Shown: one piece after another, positions 28,374 to 36,393 of the stretch
Position numbering within the stretch: position 1 is the first letter of the stretch
How the letters are laid out: every line of letters starts with the position of its first letter
Source: Streptomyces sp. SA15
GTDB lineage: Bacteria > Actinomycetota > Actinomycetes > Streptomycetales > Streptomycetaceae
DNA length: 64,000 bases
Direction of reading: 5' to 3'
NCBI RefSeq assembly: GCF_002291145.1
Contig: NZ_NTGE01000080.1
Span: 1-64,000 of the forward strand
The notes under the pieces: model-generated
What the model saw: the letters and a program-made list of their open reading frames with translations, nothing else
Databases searched by the model: none
Told to the model about the DNA's origin: nothing
Translations under genes and position numbers: made by a program

Positions 28374-28716
28374 TGTCGGACCTTCCCTTGACTGTGTCGT
28401 ACACCCAGCGTCATGGACAGGGTGAGCCTTGATCAACCGGACCGGCGGTCTGCCGTGCGGCTCGGCCACCGCCCGGCGCGAAGAGTTCGAGGAGCGAGCC
28501 GTCGACCAGTCCGGCATCCCCGACGGCGTCCTCGTCGACGCCCTGGTCCGCGCCCGCCGGCGGGCCCGTCCACCGACGGACCGCGCCCAAGCCCGTGCGC
28601 CCGACACGGAGATGACCGTACGACGCCCTGTCGCCCCGCACAGCGAACGCTGTCACGATCTTCAGAGAGCCGGCACAGACCGAGCCGGTACGGACGGACG
28701 GATCATCGGAGCGCGA
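28374..28716. other. Intergenic region between divergent AKR and TauD-like genes
   Basis: 343 bases. A forward frame in phase with the TauD-like gene stays open here, but its Arg/Ala/Pro-rich translation has no resemblance to the TauD family. It probably contains both promoters. No clear palindrome or terminator was seen. Confidence 0.4.
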
Positions 28717-29691
28717 ATGACGACGGACAGGACCGGTGGGGACCGCTCGGAGCAAGCCACGGGCATCGAGGTGAAAGCGGCCGCCGGACACATCGGAGCC
28801 GAGATCACCGGCGTCGACCTGGCCGGCGACCTCGACGACGTCGTGGTTGCCGCGATCCGGGCGGCGGTGCTGCGCTGGAAGGTGGTGTTCTTCCGCGGGC
28901 AGCGGCTCGACCACGCCGGACACGTGGCGTTCGCCCGCCGCTTCGGCGAACCGGTCGTCCTACGGCGGCGCGGGAGCGCCTCGCCGCGGGACTTCCCGGA
29001 GATCGAGACGACCGCCGACCGGCTGGAGCTGGGCGGCAGGTTCGGCATGGAGCACGAAGAGTGGCTGCGACGCCGACGGCACACCCTGCTGCGCGGCTGG
29101 CACTGCGACCACGGCGCCCGCATCGACCCGCCGGCCGCGACGATCCTACGCGCCGAGACAGTTCCTCCTTACGGCGGCGACACCACCTGGTCCAACCTGG
29201 CGGCCGCGTACGCCGGACTCTCCGGCCCGGTACGGGAGTTCGTGGACGTGCTGCGTGCCGAGCACCGACTGGGCGTCGGCTACCAGCCACGGCCGGGCGA
29301 CGACGCGTACGTCCGGCATCTGCTGGACCATCAGGTCGCCTCGCTGCACCCGCTGGTGCGCGTCCACCCCGAGACGGGGGAGCGCATCCTGTACGTCAAC
29401 GGCTACTACGTCGAGCAGATCGCCGACCTCTCCCGGCCCGAGAGCCGGGCGATCCTGGACATGCTGCTGGAGCAGGCGACCCGTCCCGAGTACACGGTTC
29501 GGTTCCGCTGGGAGCCGGGCAGCGTGGCCTTCTGGGACAACCGGGCCACCATCCACCTGGCGCCCAGCGACAACGTCCACCTCGACTTCCCCCGGATCAT
29601 GCATCGGGTGATGCTCGCCGGTGACGTCCCGGTCGGCGTGGACGGCAAGCCGTCGGAGCCGCTCGTCGGGACGGAACCCGGCCGCTGGTGA
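28717..29691 (+). CDS. TauD/TfdA family Fe(II)/2-oxoglutarate dioxygenase
   Basis: 324 residues from the ATG at 28717. It begins GIEVKAAAGHIGAEITGVDL, as TauD does, then VVFFRGQRLDHAGHVAFARR. The iron ligands are His and Asp in GWHCDHGAR (HxD) and the distal His in WDNRATIHLAP; the 2-oxoglutarate-binding Arg is in RIMHRVML. It oxidises an unknown small substrate (taurine, alkylsulfonate and similar in relatives). It is followed 4 bp later by MITE copy 2. Confidence 0.9.
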   Translation: MTTDRTGGDRSEQATGIEVKAAAGHIGAEITGVDLAGDLDDVVVAAIRAAVLRWKVVFFRGQRLDHAGHVAFARRFGEPVVLRRRGSASPRDFPEIETTADRLELGGRFGMEHEEWLRRRRHTLLRGWHCDHGARIDPPAATILRAETVPPYGGDTTWSNLAAAYAGLSGPVREFVDVLRAEHRLGVGYQPRPGDDAYVRHLLDHQVASLHPLVRVHPETGERILYVNGYYVEQIADLSRPESRAILDMLLEQATRPEYTVRFRWEPGSVAFWDNRATIHLAPSDNVHLDFPRIMHRVMLAGDVPVGVDGKPSEPLVGTEPGRW

Positions 29692-29695
29692 CTCA

Positions 29696-29795
29696 GAGCC
29701 TGTGTCACATCCCCGGCCGGGCACACGCCGTACAGCCTCGGGGGCACCCCCATCGCCGACGTGCGCTGATCCGACCGGGGATATGACCCAGGCTC
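29696..29795. mobile_element. MITE-like element, copy 2 (100 bp)
   Basis: Terminal inverted repeats of 25 bp match each other at 22 positions and match copy 1 (9376-9578) closely. The flanking duplication is TCA (29693-29695 and 29796-29798). The right half, from about 29737, is nearly identical to that of copy 1; the left interior is deleted. It lies between the TauD-like stop and the convergent luciferase-like gene, whose stop codon is the right TCA. Confidence 0.75.
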
Positions 29796-30827
29796 TCAAG
29801 CGACGCCGGGCCGCCAACCCAGCGCCGGCCCCAGCTTCGTCGCCATGTCGGTGAGGATCTGCACGTAGTCCTCGTGCTCGAAGGTGAACGGCAGCGCGAA
29901 CGCCACCTCCTCGGCCTCGCGGAACGCGGCGTGCGCCTGGAGCCGTTCGGCGATCTCCGCCGACGTGCCGACCAGGTCGGGCGCGAACATCAGCCGCGCC
30001 GGACCCTGCGGTGCGGTGGTGCGAGGGGTGCGCTTCGCCGCGTACTCCTCGTACTTCGCGCGCTGTTCGCGCGAGGCGGAGTCGGTGGGGATGACGACCA
30101 GGCCCTGGGAGACGCGGGCCTGAGCGCCGTCGGGGTGGGCGGCGCGGAAGGCGCGGATGTGCGACAGCTGGATGTCGGCGAAGTCCGCCGGCCCCTCGGG
30201 ATCCTCCGCCTTGACGACGCTGCTGGTCAGGAAGTTCATGCCGTGCTCACCGGCCCACCGCGCCGAGCCGATGCTGCCGCCGCCGTACCACAGGCGACGG
30301 CCCAGGCCGGGGGAGTGCGGCTGCACCTGGTCCGAGAACACTTCGAACCCCTCGACCCCGCTGAAGTCGGTGGCCGGCTTGCCGCGTACGAAGTCCAGCA
30401 ACCGCCGCACCCGCTCGTAACCAAAGTCCTCGGCCTCGGCGGTGTCGGGGTACAACGCGCCCTTCACCTGCTCGTAGTGCATCGGCGGGCCCACACTCAC
30501 CCCCGGGTTCAGGCGGCCACCGGACAGCAGATCGACGGTCGCCAGGTCCTCGGCCAGCCGTAGCGGGTTCTCCCAGCCCAGCGGGATCACCGCGGTGCCG
30601 AGCTCGATACGGCTGGTGCGCTGCGAGGCTGCCGCCAGGACGGCGACCGGGGACGAGATGCCGTACTGCAGATGACGGTGGCGGACCCACGCGCTGTCGA
30701 AGCCCAGCCGCTCGCCCAGTTCGATGATCTCCAGCGTGGACTCGTGCCCCCGGCGCGGGTCGGCCGCGTCGAACAGGCCGATGGTGAGGAAGCCCAGCTT
30801 GCGCAGCGGTCGTGAGGTCGGTGGCAT
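29796..30827 (-). CDS. Luciferase-like (LLM) flavin-dependent oxidoreductase
   Basis: 343 residues. The start LGFLTIGLFDAADPRRGHES, then RLGFDSAWVRHRHLQYGISS, RIELGTAVIPLGWENPLRLA and DLLSGGRLNPGVSVG are typical of the bacterial luciferase-like TIM-barrel family using FMNH2 or F420. The substrate is unknown. Its stop codon coincides with the target duplication of MITE copy 2. It follows the metallophosphoesterase gene on the same strand with a 97-bp gap. Confidence 0.9.
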   Translation of the reverse strand: MPPTSRPLRKLGFLTIGLFDAADPRRGHESTLEIIELGERLGFDSAWVRHRHLQYGISSPVAVLAAASQRTSRIELGTAVIPLGWENPLRLAEDLATVDLLSGGRLNPGVSVGPPMHYEQVKGALYPDTAEAEDFGYERVRRLLDFVRGKPATDFSGVEGFEVFSDQVQPHSPGLGRRLWYGGGSIGSARWAGEHGMNFLTSSVVKAEDPEGPADFADIQLSHIRAFRAAHPDGAQARVSQGLVVIPTDSASREQRAKYEEYAAKRTPRTTAPQGPARLMFAPDLVGTSAEIAERLQAHAAFREAEEVAFALPFTFEHEDYVQILTDMATKLGPALGWRPGVA

Positions 30828-30924
30828 GGGCCCCTCCGTCGTTCGTCGTTCATGTCGTACGGCAGTGCCAACCGGAGGGTGACCAGTGGTGTTCCCCTAC
30901 CATCCAGGTCAGATACCACCCGGG

Positions 30925-32427
30925 TCAGACCAGTGGAATGGTGACCTCGTCCTCGACCGGCGGGTCGATCTCCTGGGCGCGGTTGCCGGTCGCCGCATAG
31001 CAGCGCAGCCGGACCGTCTCCGGGGTGGCGTCCAGGCGGAGGAAGCACTTGAAGAACGGCGGGCTGTACGTCGCCGAACTCGGGGAGAACAGCTGCGTGT
31101 AGATCTTGCGCACGGGAAGCCGGAACCGCGAGGTGCGGTCGGGTCGGCCCCCGGCACCCAGGAGGCTCGCCACGAGACGCGTGCGCCAGGTGACCCGCGC
31201 GGGCCCGCCCGGGGTGCGGGTCGGCGGGATGCCCAGCCGCTCGGCGATCACGGTCGTGGCCTCGGCCTCGGTAAGGGTGAAGAAGCGGCGCAGGTGCAGC
31301 CGGCGGCCGTAGAGCCTGCTGTAGAAGGCGAGGGAGTCGCCGCGCAGCGGGTAGCAGCGGAAGTCCTTCTCGGTGACGTTCCCGACCGAGATATGGGGGA
31401 TGGTGTGGGTGGCGTGCATGAACGCACCGCCGCCGCCCGAGACGACGTACTGGATGGTGCGGCCGTCCACCTGCACGGGGTAGCGCTGGTAGTTGTGGAT
31501 GTCGCCGCCTATCGCCGCGACGTAGTGGTGAGCGGGGTCGCGGACGATGTCGTCGACGGTGCCGCCGCCCTCGATCGCGCAGGGGTGGTGCTCGCCGTCC
31601 ACGTACAGGGGCGCACCCGTGATGAGGATCTTCGGGCGCGGTCCCTGGGACACCTCGCGCAGCCAGGCGCCCTGTTCGGCGTCGAGCGTGCCCAGCAGAC
31701 CCGTGTCGATGCCTATGATCCGGACCGGGCCGGAGTCGATGGCCCAGTACGGGCCCGGCTGGACGGCCTGTTGAGCGTTCGAGGAGCGCAACTTCCGGTC
31801 CTCGTCGAGGCGTTGGCCGTCGTTCGCGTGCGGCCGGTGCCACAGCAGGGACCGCAGCCAGGCGCGGGAGAGGGGGCGGGACGCGGGCTCGGGGGCCAGG
31901 GGCGGGGCGTCGTCGCAGAAGACGCGCATGAAAGCGCCGAGGTCCTCGTACCAGTCGTGGTTGCCGGGTATCGCGTAGATCGGCGCCTGGTAGTCCCGGT
32001 ACGGCCGGAAGAACTTCGTGCCGTAGTCGTCCGCGCTGCCCACCGGGTAGATCACGTCACTGGCGAGGACGGCGAACCGTGTGTCCTGACCGACCTTCAG
32101 AAACCCTGGTACGACGGCGTACTGCGGGTCGTCGCCCTCGCCGGTGTCGCCGATGACCAGGAAGGAGAACCGGTCCGGATCGTCGCGCCGGATCACCTTG
32201 TCGGCGGGGGCGCCGGCCGCCGCACGCTGCGCCACCCACCTGGTGCGGGTACGGCCCGTCGGGTCCCCGAACCAGGACGCCACCACGCCGTTGCGGGACA
32301 CCCACAGCGTCTTCGGGTTGAGCCACGAGAGCTTCTCGACCTTGTGCGGCATCAGCCGCTTGTACGCACCGTGTTCCGCGGTGCCCCAGCCGGCGCCTTC
32401 GGCGGTATCGCGTGAAGAGTCAGACAC
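30925..32427 (-). CDS. Calcineurin-like metallophosphoesterase
   Basis: 500 residues from the GTG at 32427; a shorter start near 32352 (MPHKVEKLSWLNPK) is possible. Metal-binding motifs are FLVIGDTGEGDD (degenerate GDxH), ASDVIYPVGSADD, IPGNHDWYED (GNHD), a later ITGAPLYVDGEHH and GGDIHNYQRYPV (GxH-like). A beta-rich C-terminal region of about 150 residues follows. No signal peptide, so probably cytoplasmic. Substrate unknown. The frame is open far upstream, but that part is a shadow of the MHYT gene. Confidence 0.87.
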   Translation of the reverse strand: MSDSSRDTAEGAGWGTAEHGAYKRLMPHKVEKLSWLNPKTLWVSRNGVVASWFGDPTGRTRTRWVAQRAAAGAPADKVIRRDDPDRFSFLVIGDTGEGDDPQYAVVPGFLKVGQDTRFAVLASDVIYPVGSADDYGTKFFRPYRDYQAPIYAIPGNHDWYEDLGAFMRVFCDDAPPLAPEPASRPLSRAWLRSLLWHRPHANDGQRLDEDRKLRSSNAQQAVQPGPYWAIDSGPVRIIGIDTGLLGTLDAEQGAWLREVSQGPRPKILITGAPLYVDGEHHPCAIEGGGTVDDIVRDPAHHYVAAIGGDIHNYQRYPVQVDGRTIQYVVSGGGGAFMHATHTIPHISVGNVTEKDFRCYPLRGDSLAFYSRLYGRRLHLRRFFTLTEAEATTVIAERLGIPPTRTPGGPARVTWRTRLVASLLGAGGRPDRTSRFRLPVRKIYTQLFSPSSATYSPPFFKCFLRLDATPETVRLRCYAATGNRAQEIDPPVEDEVTIPLV

Positions 32428-32483
32428 CGGTGCACCGTAACAATGATCCAGACCGGCCGAACCCCCGCCCAGCGAACCGGGGT

Positions 32484-33377
32484 TCACCAACGGTGGGCGT
32501 GCGACGGCGCCCTCGACGGATCCCGCGGAGCCTGTGTGGCGCCCGCCGCGGTCTCGAAGGGGGAGCCGGGCTCCGGCGCGGGCGGCTCGGCGGGTGCGCT
32601 TCGGGTGGCACGCCGTGAGGAGGCGGGCGGATTCCGGTCGCCGTCGCCCAGGACCAGCAGCGGGTCGAACATCACCACCACGCCGGCCAGGAGAAGGAAG
32701 ATGACAGGGCCCAGCAGCATCGGCAGCAGCAGGGAGGTGGGCGAGTCGCCTGCCCAGGTGCCGCCCGTCGTGTCGTGCACATGGACGCTGACGGCGGCCA
32801 TCCCCGTGTAGTGCATACCGGACACGGCCACGCCCATGACGAGACTGGCTCCTAAGCTGGTCACGAAGCCACGGATCGAGACGGCCGCCCACAGGGCCGC
32901 TGTGGCGGCGATGATGGCGATCACCACGGAGAGCGCGACGACCGACGGGGTGTATCGGATGTCGCCGCTCAGGTGCATGGCCGCCATGCCCAGGTAGTGC
33001 ATCGCGGCGACACCTAACCCGGTGATCACGCCCGCGACGGCCAGCGTGGAGCTGCGGGCGCCGCGATACCCCACGGTGAACACGCCGATGCCGACCACGA
33101 CGATCGCCACGGCGAGACTGAGCACCGTCAGGCCCACGTCGTAACGGATCCGGGTCTCCTCGACCTGGAAACCGATCATCGCGATGAAGTGCATCGTCCA
33201 GATGCCGCAGCCGATCGAGGCCGCGCCGAGCGCCAGCCAGCCGGCCTTCCACGACTGTCCGCCGAGCAGCGTCCGGACGATGCAGCGCAGGCCCAGAGCC
33301 CCGCCTAAACACGCCATCAGATAGGCCGCCACAGGGGTTACCGCTCCGTAGCGGAACCCGTCAACTGTGCCTTCCAT
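32484..33377 (-). CDS. MHYT-domain integral membrane sensor, three TTA codons
   Basis: 297 residues from the ATG at 33377 (GGGGGGAG upstream). Seven predicted helices with three MHYT-type repeats: WTMHFIAMIGF, AAMHYLGMAAMHL and SGMHYTGMAAVSV, thought to bind copper and sense small ligands such as O2, CO or NO. The C-terminal 50 residues are Pro/Ala rich with no output domain. TTA leucine codons occur at residues 24, 121 and 175 (complements at 33306-33308, 33015-33017, 32853-32855). Translation should therefore depend strongly on the bldA tRNA. It might also carry acquired codon usage. Confidence 0.9.
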   Translation of the reverse strand: MEGTVDGFRYGAVTPVAAYLMACLGGALGLRCIVRTLLGGQSWKAGWLALGAASIGCGIWTMHFIAMIGFQVEETRIRYDVGLTVLSLAVAIVVVGIGVFTVGYRGARSSTLAVAGVITGLGVAAMHYLGMAAMHLSGDIRYTPSVVALSVVIAIIAATAALWAAVSIRGFVTSLGASLVMGVAVSGMHYTGMAAVSVHVHDTTGGTWAGDSPTSLLLPMLLGPVIFLLLAGVVVMFDPLLVLGDGDRNPPASSRRATRSAPAEPPAPEPGSPFETAAGATQAPRDPSRAPSHAHRW

Positions 33378-33426
33378 AGCCAACTCCCCCCGAGTCAAGG
33401 CTGATTTCGGGGAAGGTTTACGCGTC

Positions 33427-33449
33427 AAGCACTTGCAAAGCAAGGGCTT
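33427..33449. promoter_or_regulatory. Imperfect palindrome upstream of the MHYT gene
   Basis: AAGC..TTGC then GCAA..GCTT, symmetric around AAA, in an unusually AT-rich patch 50-72 bp upstream of the MHYT start. It could be an operator. Confidence 0.3.
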
Positions 33450-33590
33450 ACCGGGGGTAGGAGAAGAACTCTTTCTCCCCAGGGATCGACTCCGGTCACA
33501 CAAAGGCGAGTTCCAGCCAGACACGCCCTTCGGCGCGTGAAGGTGTGACAGTCTCCTCGGCAGCGTGCCGCGGCGCGCCGTGCCGCCGGG

Positions 33591-34346
33591 TCAGAACGTG
33601 CGCTTCAGGAGATCGAGCAGGGCCTCCCAGTGCCGCTCGTCCGCCGCACGGTCGTACGAGGCGGTGTCGGCCTGCGTGAAACCGTGGTGCGCCCCGGGAT
33701 AGACCTCGCAGCGGTGCCGGACGCCGGCCCGGGTCAGCGCCTCCTCCAGGCGTTCGATCTGCTCGACGGGCAGCGAGGGATCCTCGTCGGCGTGGCCGAA
33801 GTACAACTCGGCGGTGATGTTGCCGGCCACCAGATGCGGGCTGTCCGGCGCGTCGGTCGCCAGGCGCCCACCGTGGAAGCCGGCCGCCGCGGCGACCCGC
33901 TCCGGGTAGGTGCCGGCGGTGAGCAGGGAGAGCCGGGCACCCATGCAGTAGCCGGTGAGGGCGACCGGGCCGTCGGCGGCCTCGGCGCGGTCGGCCAGCC
34001 AGCCCAGGTAGGCCTTGGCGTCCCGCATCGCGAGCTCCGGCGTCAGCGCCTGCATGATCGGGCGGATCCGCTCGAAGATCTCCGGCCGCGCGCCCGGATC
34101 GATGAACTCCGGCAGTTCGACGACGGGGGTACGTCCGTGCCGGTAGAACACGTTGGGCACCAGGACCGTGTATCCGTGCCCGGCCAGCCGGTCCGCCATG
34201 GACGTCAGCCGCGGGCGCAGCCCGAAGGCGTCCATGTAGAGCAGGACCGCGGGATGCGGGCCGCCGTCGCCGGGGTGGGCCAGATAGGCGTCGGCGGTGC
34301 CGTCCTCGGTGGGGATGTCGACAGCGGTTCCCTGTATGGCGTTCAT
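33591..34346 (-). CDS. Dienelactone hydrolase family protein
   Basis: 251 residues from the ATG at 34346. Alpha/beta hydrolase with a Cys nucleophile in ALTGYCMGARLSLL, Asp in FGHADEDPSLP and His in YPGAHHGF, the triad of dienelactone hydrolases. VLLYMDAFGLRP carries the usual strand preceding the active site. It cleaves a lactone or ester; the true substrate is unknown, and no other ring-cleavage genes are adjacent except the doubtful dioxygenase fragment at 23 kb. Confidence 0.92.
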   Translation of the reverse strand: MNAIQGTAVDIPTEDGTADAYLAHPGDGGPHPAVLLYMDAFGLRPRLTSMADRLAGHGYTVLVPNVFYRHGRTPVVELPEFIDPGARPEIFERIRPIMQALTPELAMRDAKAYLGWLADRAEAADGPVALTGYCMGARLSLLTAGTYPERVAAAAGFHGGRLATDAPDSPHLVAGNITAELYFGHADEDPSLPVEQIERLEEALTRAGVRHRCEVYPGAHHGFTQADTASYDRAADERHWEALLDLLKRTF

Positions 34347-34485
34347 GTCCGGGGCTGCCTCTCTGCATGGGGGAGTCGGCGAAGGACCTGCCGGGCCGCG
34401 TGCGGCGGGGCAGATCGAGATCATGGTGACACGCGACATTCCGGGCGTCGCAGCCGCCCCCCAAACCGCTGCGGGGCCCCTCGGC

Positions 34486-35106
34486 TCACTCGAACCGTGT
34501 CGTGTCGCCCGCCCCCCGCCGTACGATCTCGGCCTCGCCGCCGGAGAAGTCGATGACTGTCGTCGGCTCGGTGCCGCAGTCCCCGGAGTCGACCACCGCG
34601 TCCAGGACGTGGTCCAGCCGGTCCTTGATCTCCCAGCCCTGCGTCATCGGCTCCTCCTCGTCGGGCAGGAGCAGGGTGCTGGACAGCAGCGGCTCGCCGA
34701 GCTCGGTGAGCAGGGCGTGGGTCACGACGTGATCGGGGATGCGCACGCCGACCGTTTTCTTCTTGGGGTGCTGGAGCATGCGCGGCACCTCCTTCGTCGC
34801 GGGCAGGATGAAGGTGTAGCTGCCCGGCGTCGACGCCTTGATCGCGCGGAAGACGTCGTTGTCGACCCGTACGAACTGGCCGAGCTGCGAGAAGTCCTGG
34901 CAGACGAGGGTGAAGTGGTGCCGGTCGTCCAGCTTGCGGATCGTACGGATCCGGTCGATGCCGTCACGGCTGCCCAGCCGGCAGCCCAGCGCGTAGCAGG
35001 AGTCCGTCGGATACGCGATCAGCGCACCCGACCGGACGCTGTCGGCGACCTGGGCGATGGTGCGGGGCTGGGGATTGTCGGGGTGCACGTCGAAGTACTT
35101 CGCCAT
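34486..35106 (-). CDS. Sua5/YciO/YrdC family protein (threonylcarbamoyl-AMP synthase-like)
   Basis: 206 residues. YrdC-domain features are GALIAYPTDSCYALGCRLGS (KR-type nucleotide pocket region), RKLDDRHHFTLVCQDFSQLG, RAIKASTPGSYTFILPATKE and VGVRIPDHVVTHALL. This makes it a YciO-like member of the family that makes threonylcarbamoyl-AMP for tRNA t6A. The Lys-Arg pattern and the TPGSYTF segment match the YciO subgroup more than true TsaC, so the exact role is unsure. It is divergent from the MerR-like gene. Confidence 0.85.
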   Translation of the reverse strand: MAKYFDVHPDNPQPRTIAQVADSVRSGALIAYPTDSCYALGCRLGSRDGIDRIRTIRKLDDRHHFTLVCQDFSQLGQFVRVDNDVFRAIKASTPGSYTFILPATKEVPRMLQHPKKKTVGVRIPDHVVTHALLTELGEPLLSSTLLLPDEEEPMTQGWEIKDRLDHVLDAVVDSGDCGTEPTTVIDFSGGEAEIVRRGAGDTTRFE

Positions 35107-35213
35107 TCTGCGAGCTTATGCCGTACGGGGGGCGGTGGGCGGGGAGCGCGGGGTGTGGCGCTGCTTGGGGCCGCTCTCGGCCGACTCGACGCCGGGCGGG
35201 GGCGCAGACTTGA

Positions 35214-35231
35214 GTCTCCCCCGGGGGAGAC
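35214..35231. promoter_or_regulatory. MerR-type operator within promoter
   Basis: GTCTCCCCC followed directly by GGGGGAGAC is a perfect 18-bp palindrome. It overlaps a TTGAGT-like -35 (35211-35216), with the coding start at 35246. This arrangement is typical of autoregulated MerR activators in actinobacteria, where the dimer sits between -35 and -10. Confidence 0.7.
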
Positions 35232-35245
35232 ACGAAAGTGAGGTC

Positions 35246-36179
35246 ATGGACGACGCAGACGGCGTGTACTCGATCGGCGAACTGGCCCGACGCACCGGCC
35301 TGACGGTGAAGACCATCCGGTTCTACTCCGATCACGGCATCGTTCGGCCGCACACCCGCCGGCTACCGACGCTACGGCCCCGACGCCGTCGCCCGCCTGG
35401 CCTTCGTACGGACACTGCGCGAGCTGGATCTCGGCCTCGACACCATCCGGCAGATCCTGGACCGGGAACTGACACTCGGCGAGGTCGCCGCGCGGCACGC
35501 CGCGGCGCTGGACGCGCAGATCGGCGTCCTGCGTCTGCGGCGGGCGGTGCTGACGGCGGTGGCCCGACGCCGACCCACCCCCGAGGAGACCCGACGCATG
35601 CACGAACTCGCCCGACTCTCCGCAGCGGAACGCCACCGCCTGATCTCAGACTTCCTCGACGCCGTCCTCGCGGACTTCGACGGCGGGCCCGTCCACGCGG
35701 CGATCCGCCGCTCCATGACACCGGAACTCCCCGACAGTCCCACGGAAGAGCAGATCGAGGCATGGGTGGAGCTGGCCGAACTCGCCCTGGACCCGGACTT
35801 CCGCGCCGGAGTGCGCAGCATGGCCGAGGGCCATCTGGCCGACCTGCCCCCGGGCGGCTCCGCGCCGCCGCGCCCGGACGTCGTCGCGCTCGCCCGCGAC
35901 CACGCCGGAGCCTGTGTGGCCGGCGGAATCACACCGGATTCCGCCGAGGCCGCTCCGGTCGTCGCGGCACTCACCGCAGCCTGTGCCCGCGCCCTCGACC
36001 AGCCCGACGACCCCGGCCTGCACCGACGCCTGCTGCACCGCCTGGACACCGCCAACGACCCACGCACCGACCGGTACTTCGAACTCCTGGCCCTGATCAA
36101 CGGCTGGCCCCCACCGGAACGCCGCACACCGGCGCTCGACTGGTCGGTGGCGGCACTGCGGGCGAGGGCAGCCCCATGA
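35246..36179 (+). pseudogene. MerR family regulator with a +1 frameshift
   Basis: The ATG at 35246 (GTGAGG upstream) starts a MerR HTH: VYSIGELARRTGLTVKTIRF, YSDHGIVRP. At about 35351 one extra base shifts the frame; homology resumes at 35352 as TPAGYRRYGPDAVARLAFVR and runs to the TGA at 36177-36179, for an intended length near 310 residues. The joined protein would be a full MerR regulator with a helical C-terminal domain. Either the gene is inactivated or the base is a sequencing error. The intact operator upstream suggests recent loss. Confidence 0.8.
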
Positions 36180-36370
36180 GCCAACGGTCCCGTCGGCCCG
36201 ATACGTCGGCCCAGGCATACGTTCCACCCGGGGACATGACCGCCGTACGACTGGAGGCGGCCGCCAGGCCGACGGCTCCCCCGCTCCTCCTGCGGCCATG
36301 GAGCCCGGCAGACGCCGCGGACCTCGTCGGCGTGTACCCGGACGACGGGGCGGCCCCCATAGAAGGGTGA
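36176..36370 (+). pseudogene. Truncated GNAT acetyltransferase N-terminus
   Basis: 64 codons beginning by ATGA overlap with the MerR stop. The only recognisable part is TAPPLLLRPWSPADAADLVG near the end, the first strand and helix of GNAT acetyltransferases, which normally continue for about 130 residues. The frame stops right after. It is probably the stump of a gene once coexpressed with the MerR regulator. Confidence 0.55.
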
Positions 36371-36393
36371 GGTAACGTCCCCGAGCGGTACGC

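Noticed and set aside
28429..28716. N-terminal extension of the TauD-like gene
   Set aside because: Open frame but Arg/Pro-rich and unrelated to the family; the internal ATG at 28717 fits the TauD start.
32428..33312. N-terminal extension of the metallophosphoesterase frame
   Set aside because: It is antiphase to the MHYT gene on the same strand, and the MHYT gene is certain.
33380..33480. MHYT upstream region considered as a c-di-GMP riboswitch
   Set aside because: No conserved riboswitch core could be made out; only a weak palindrome.
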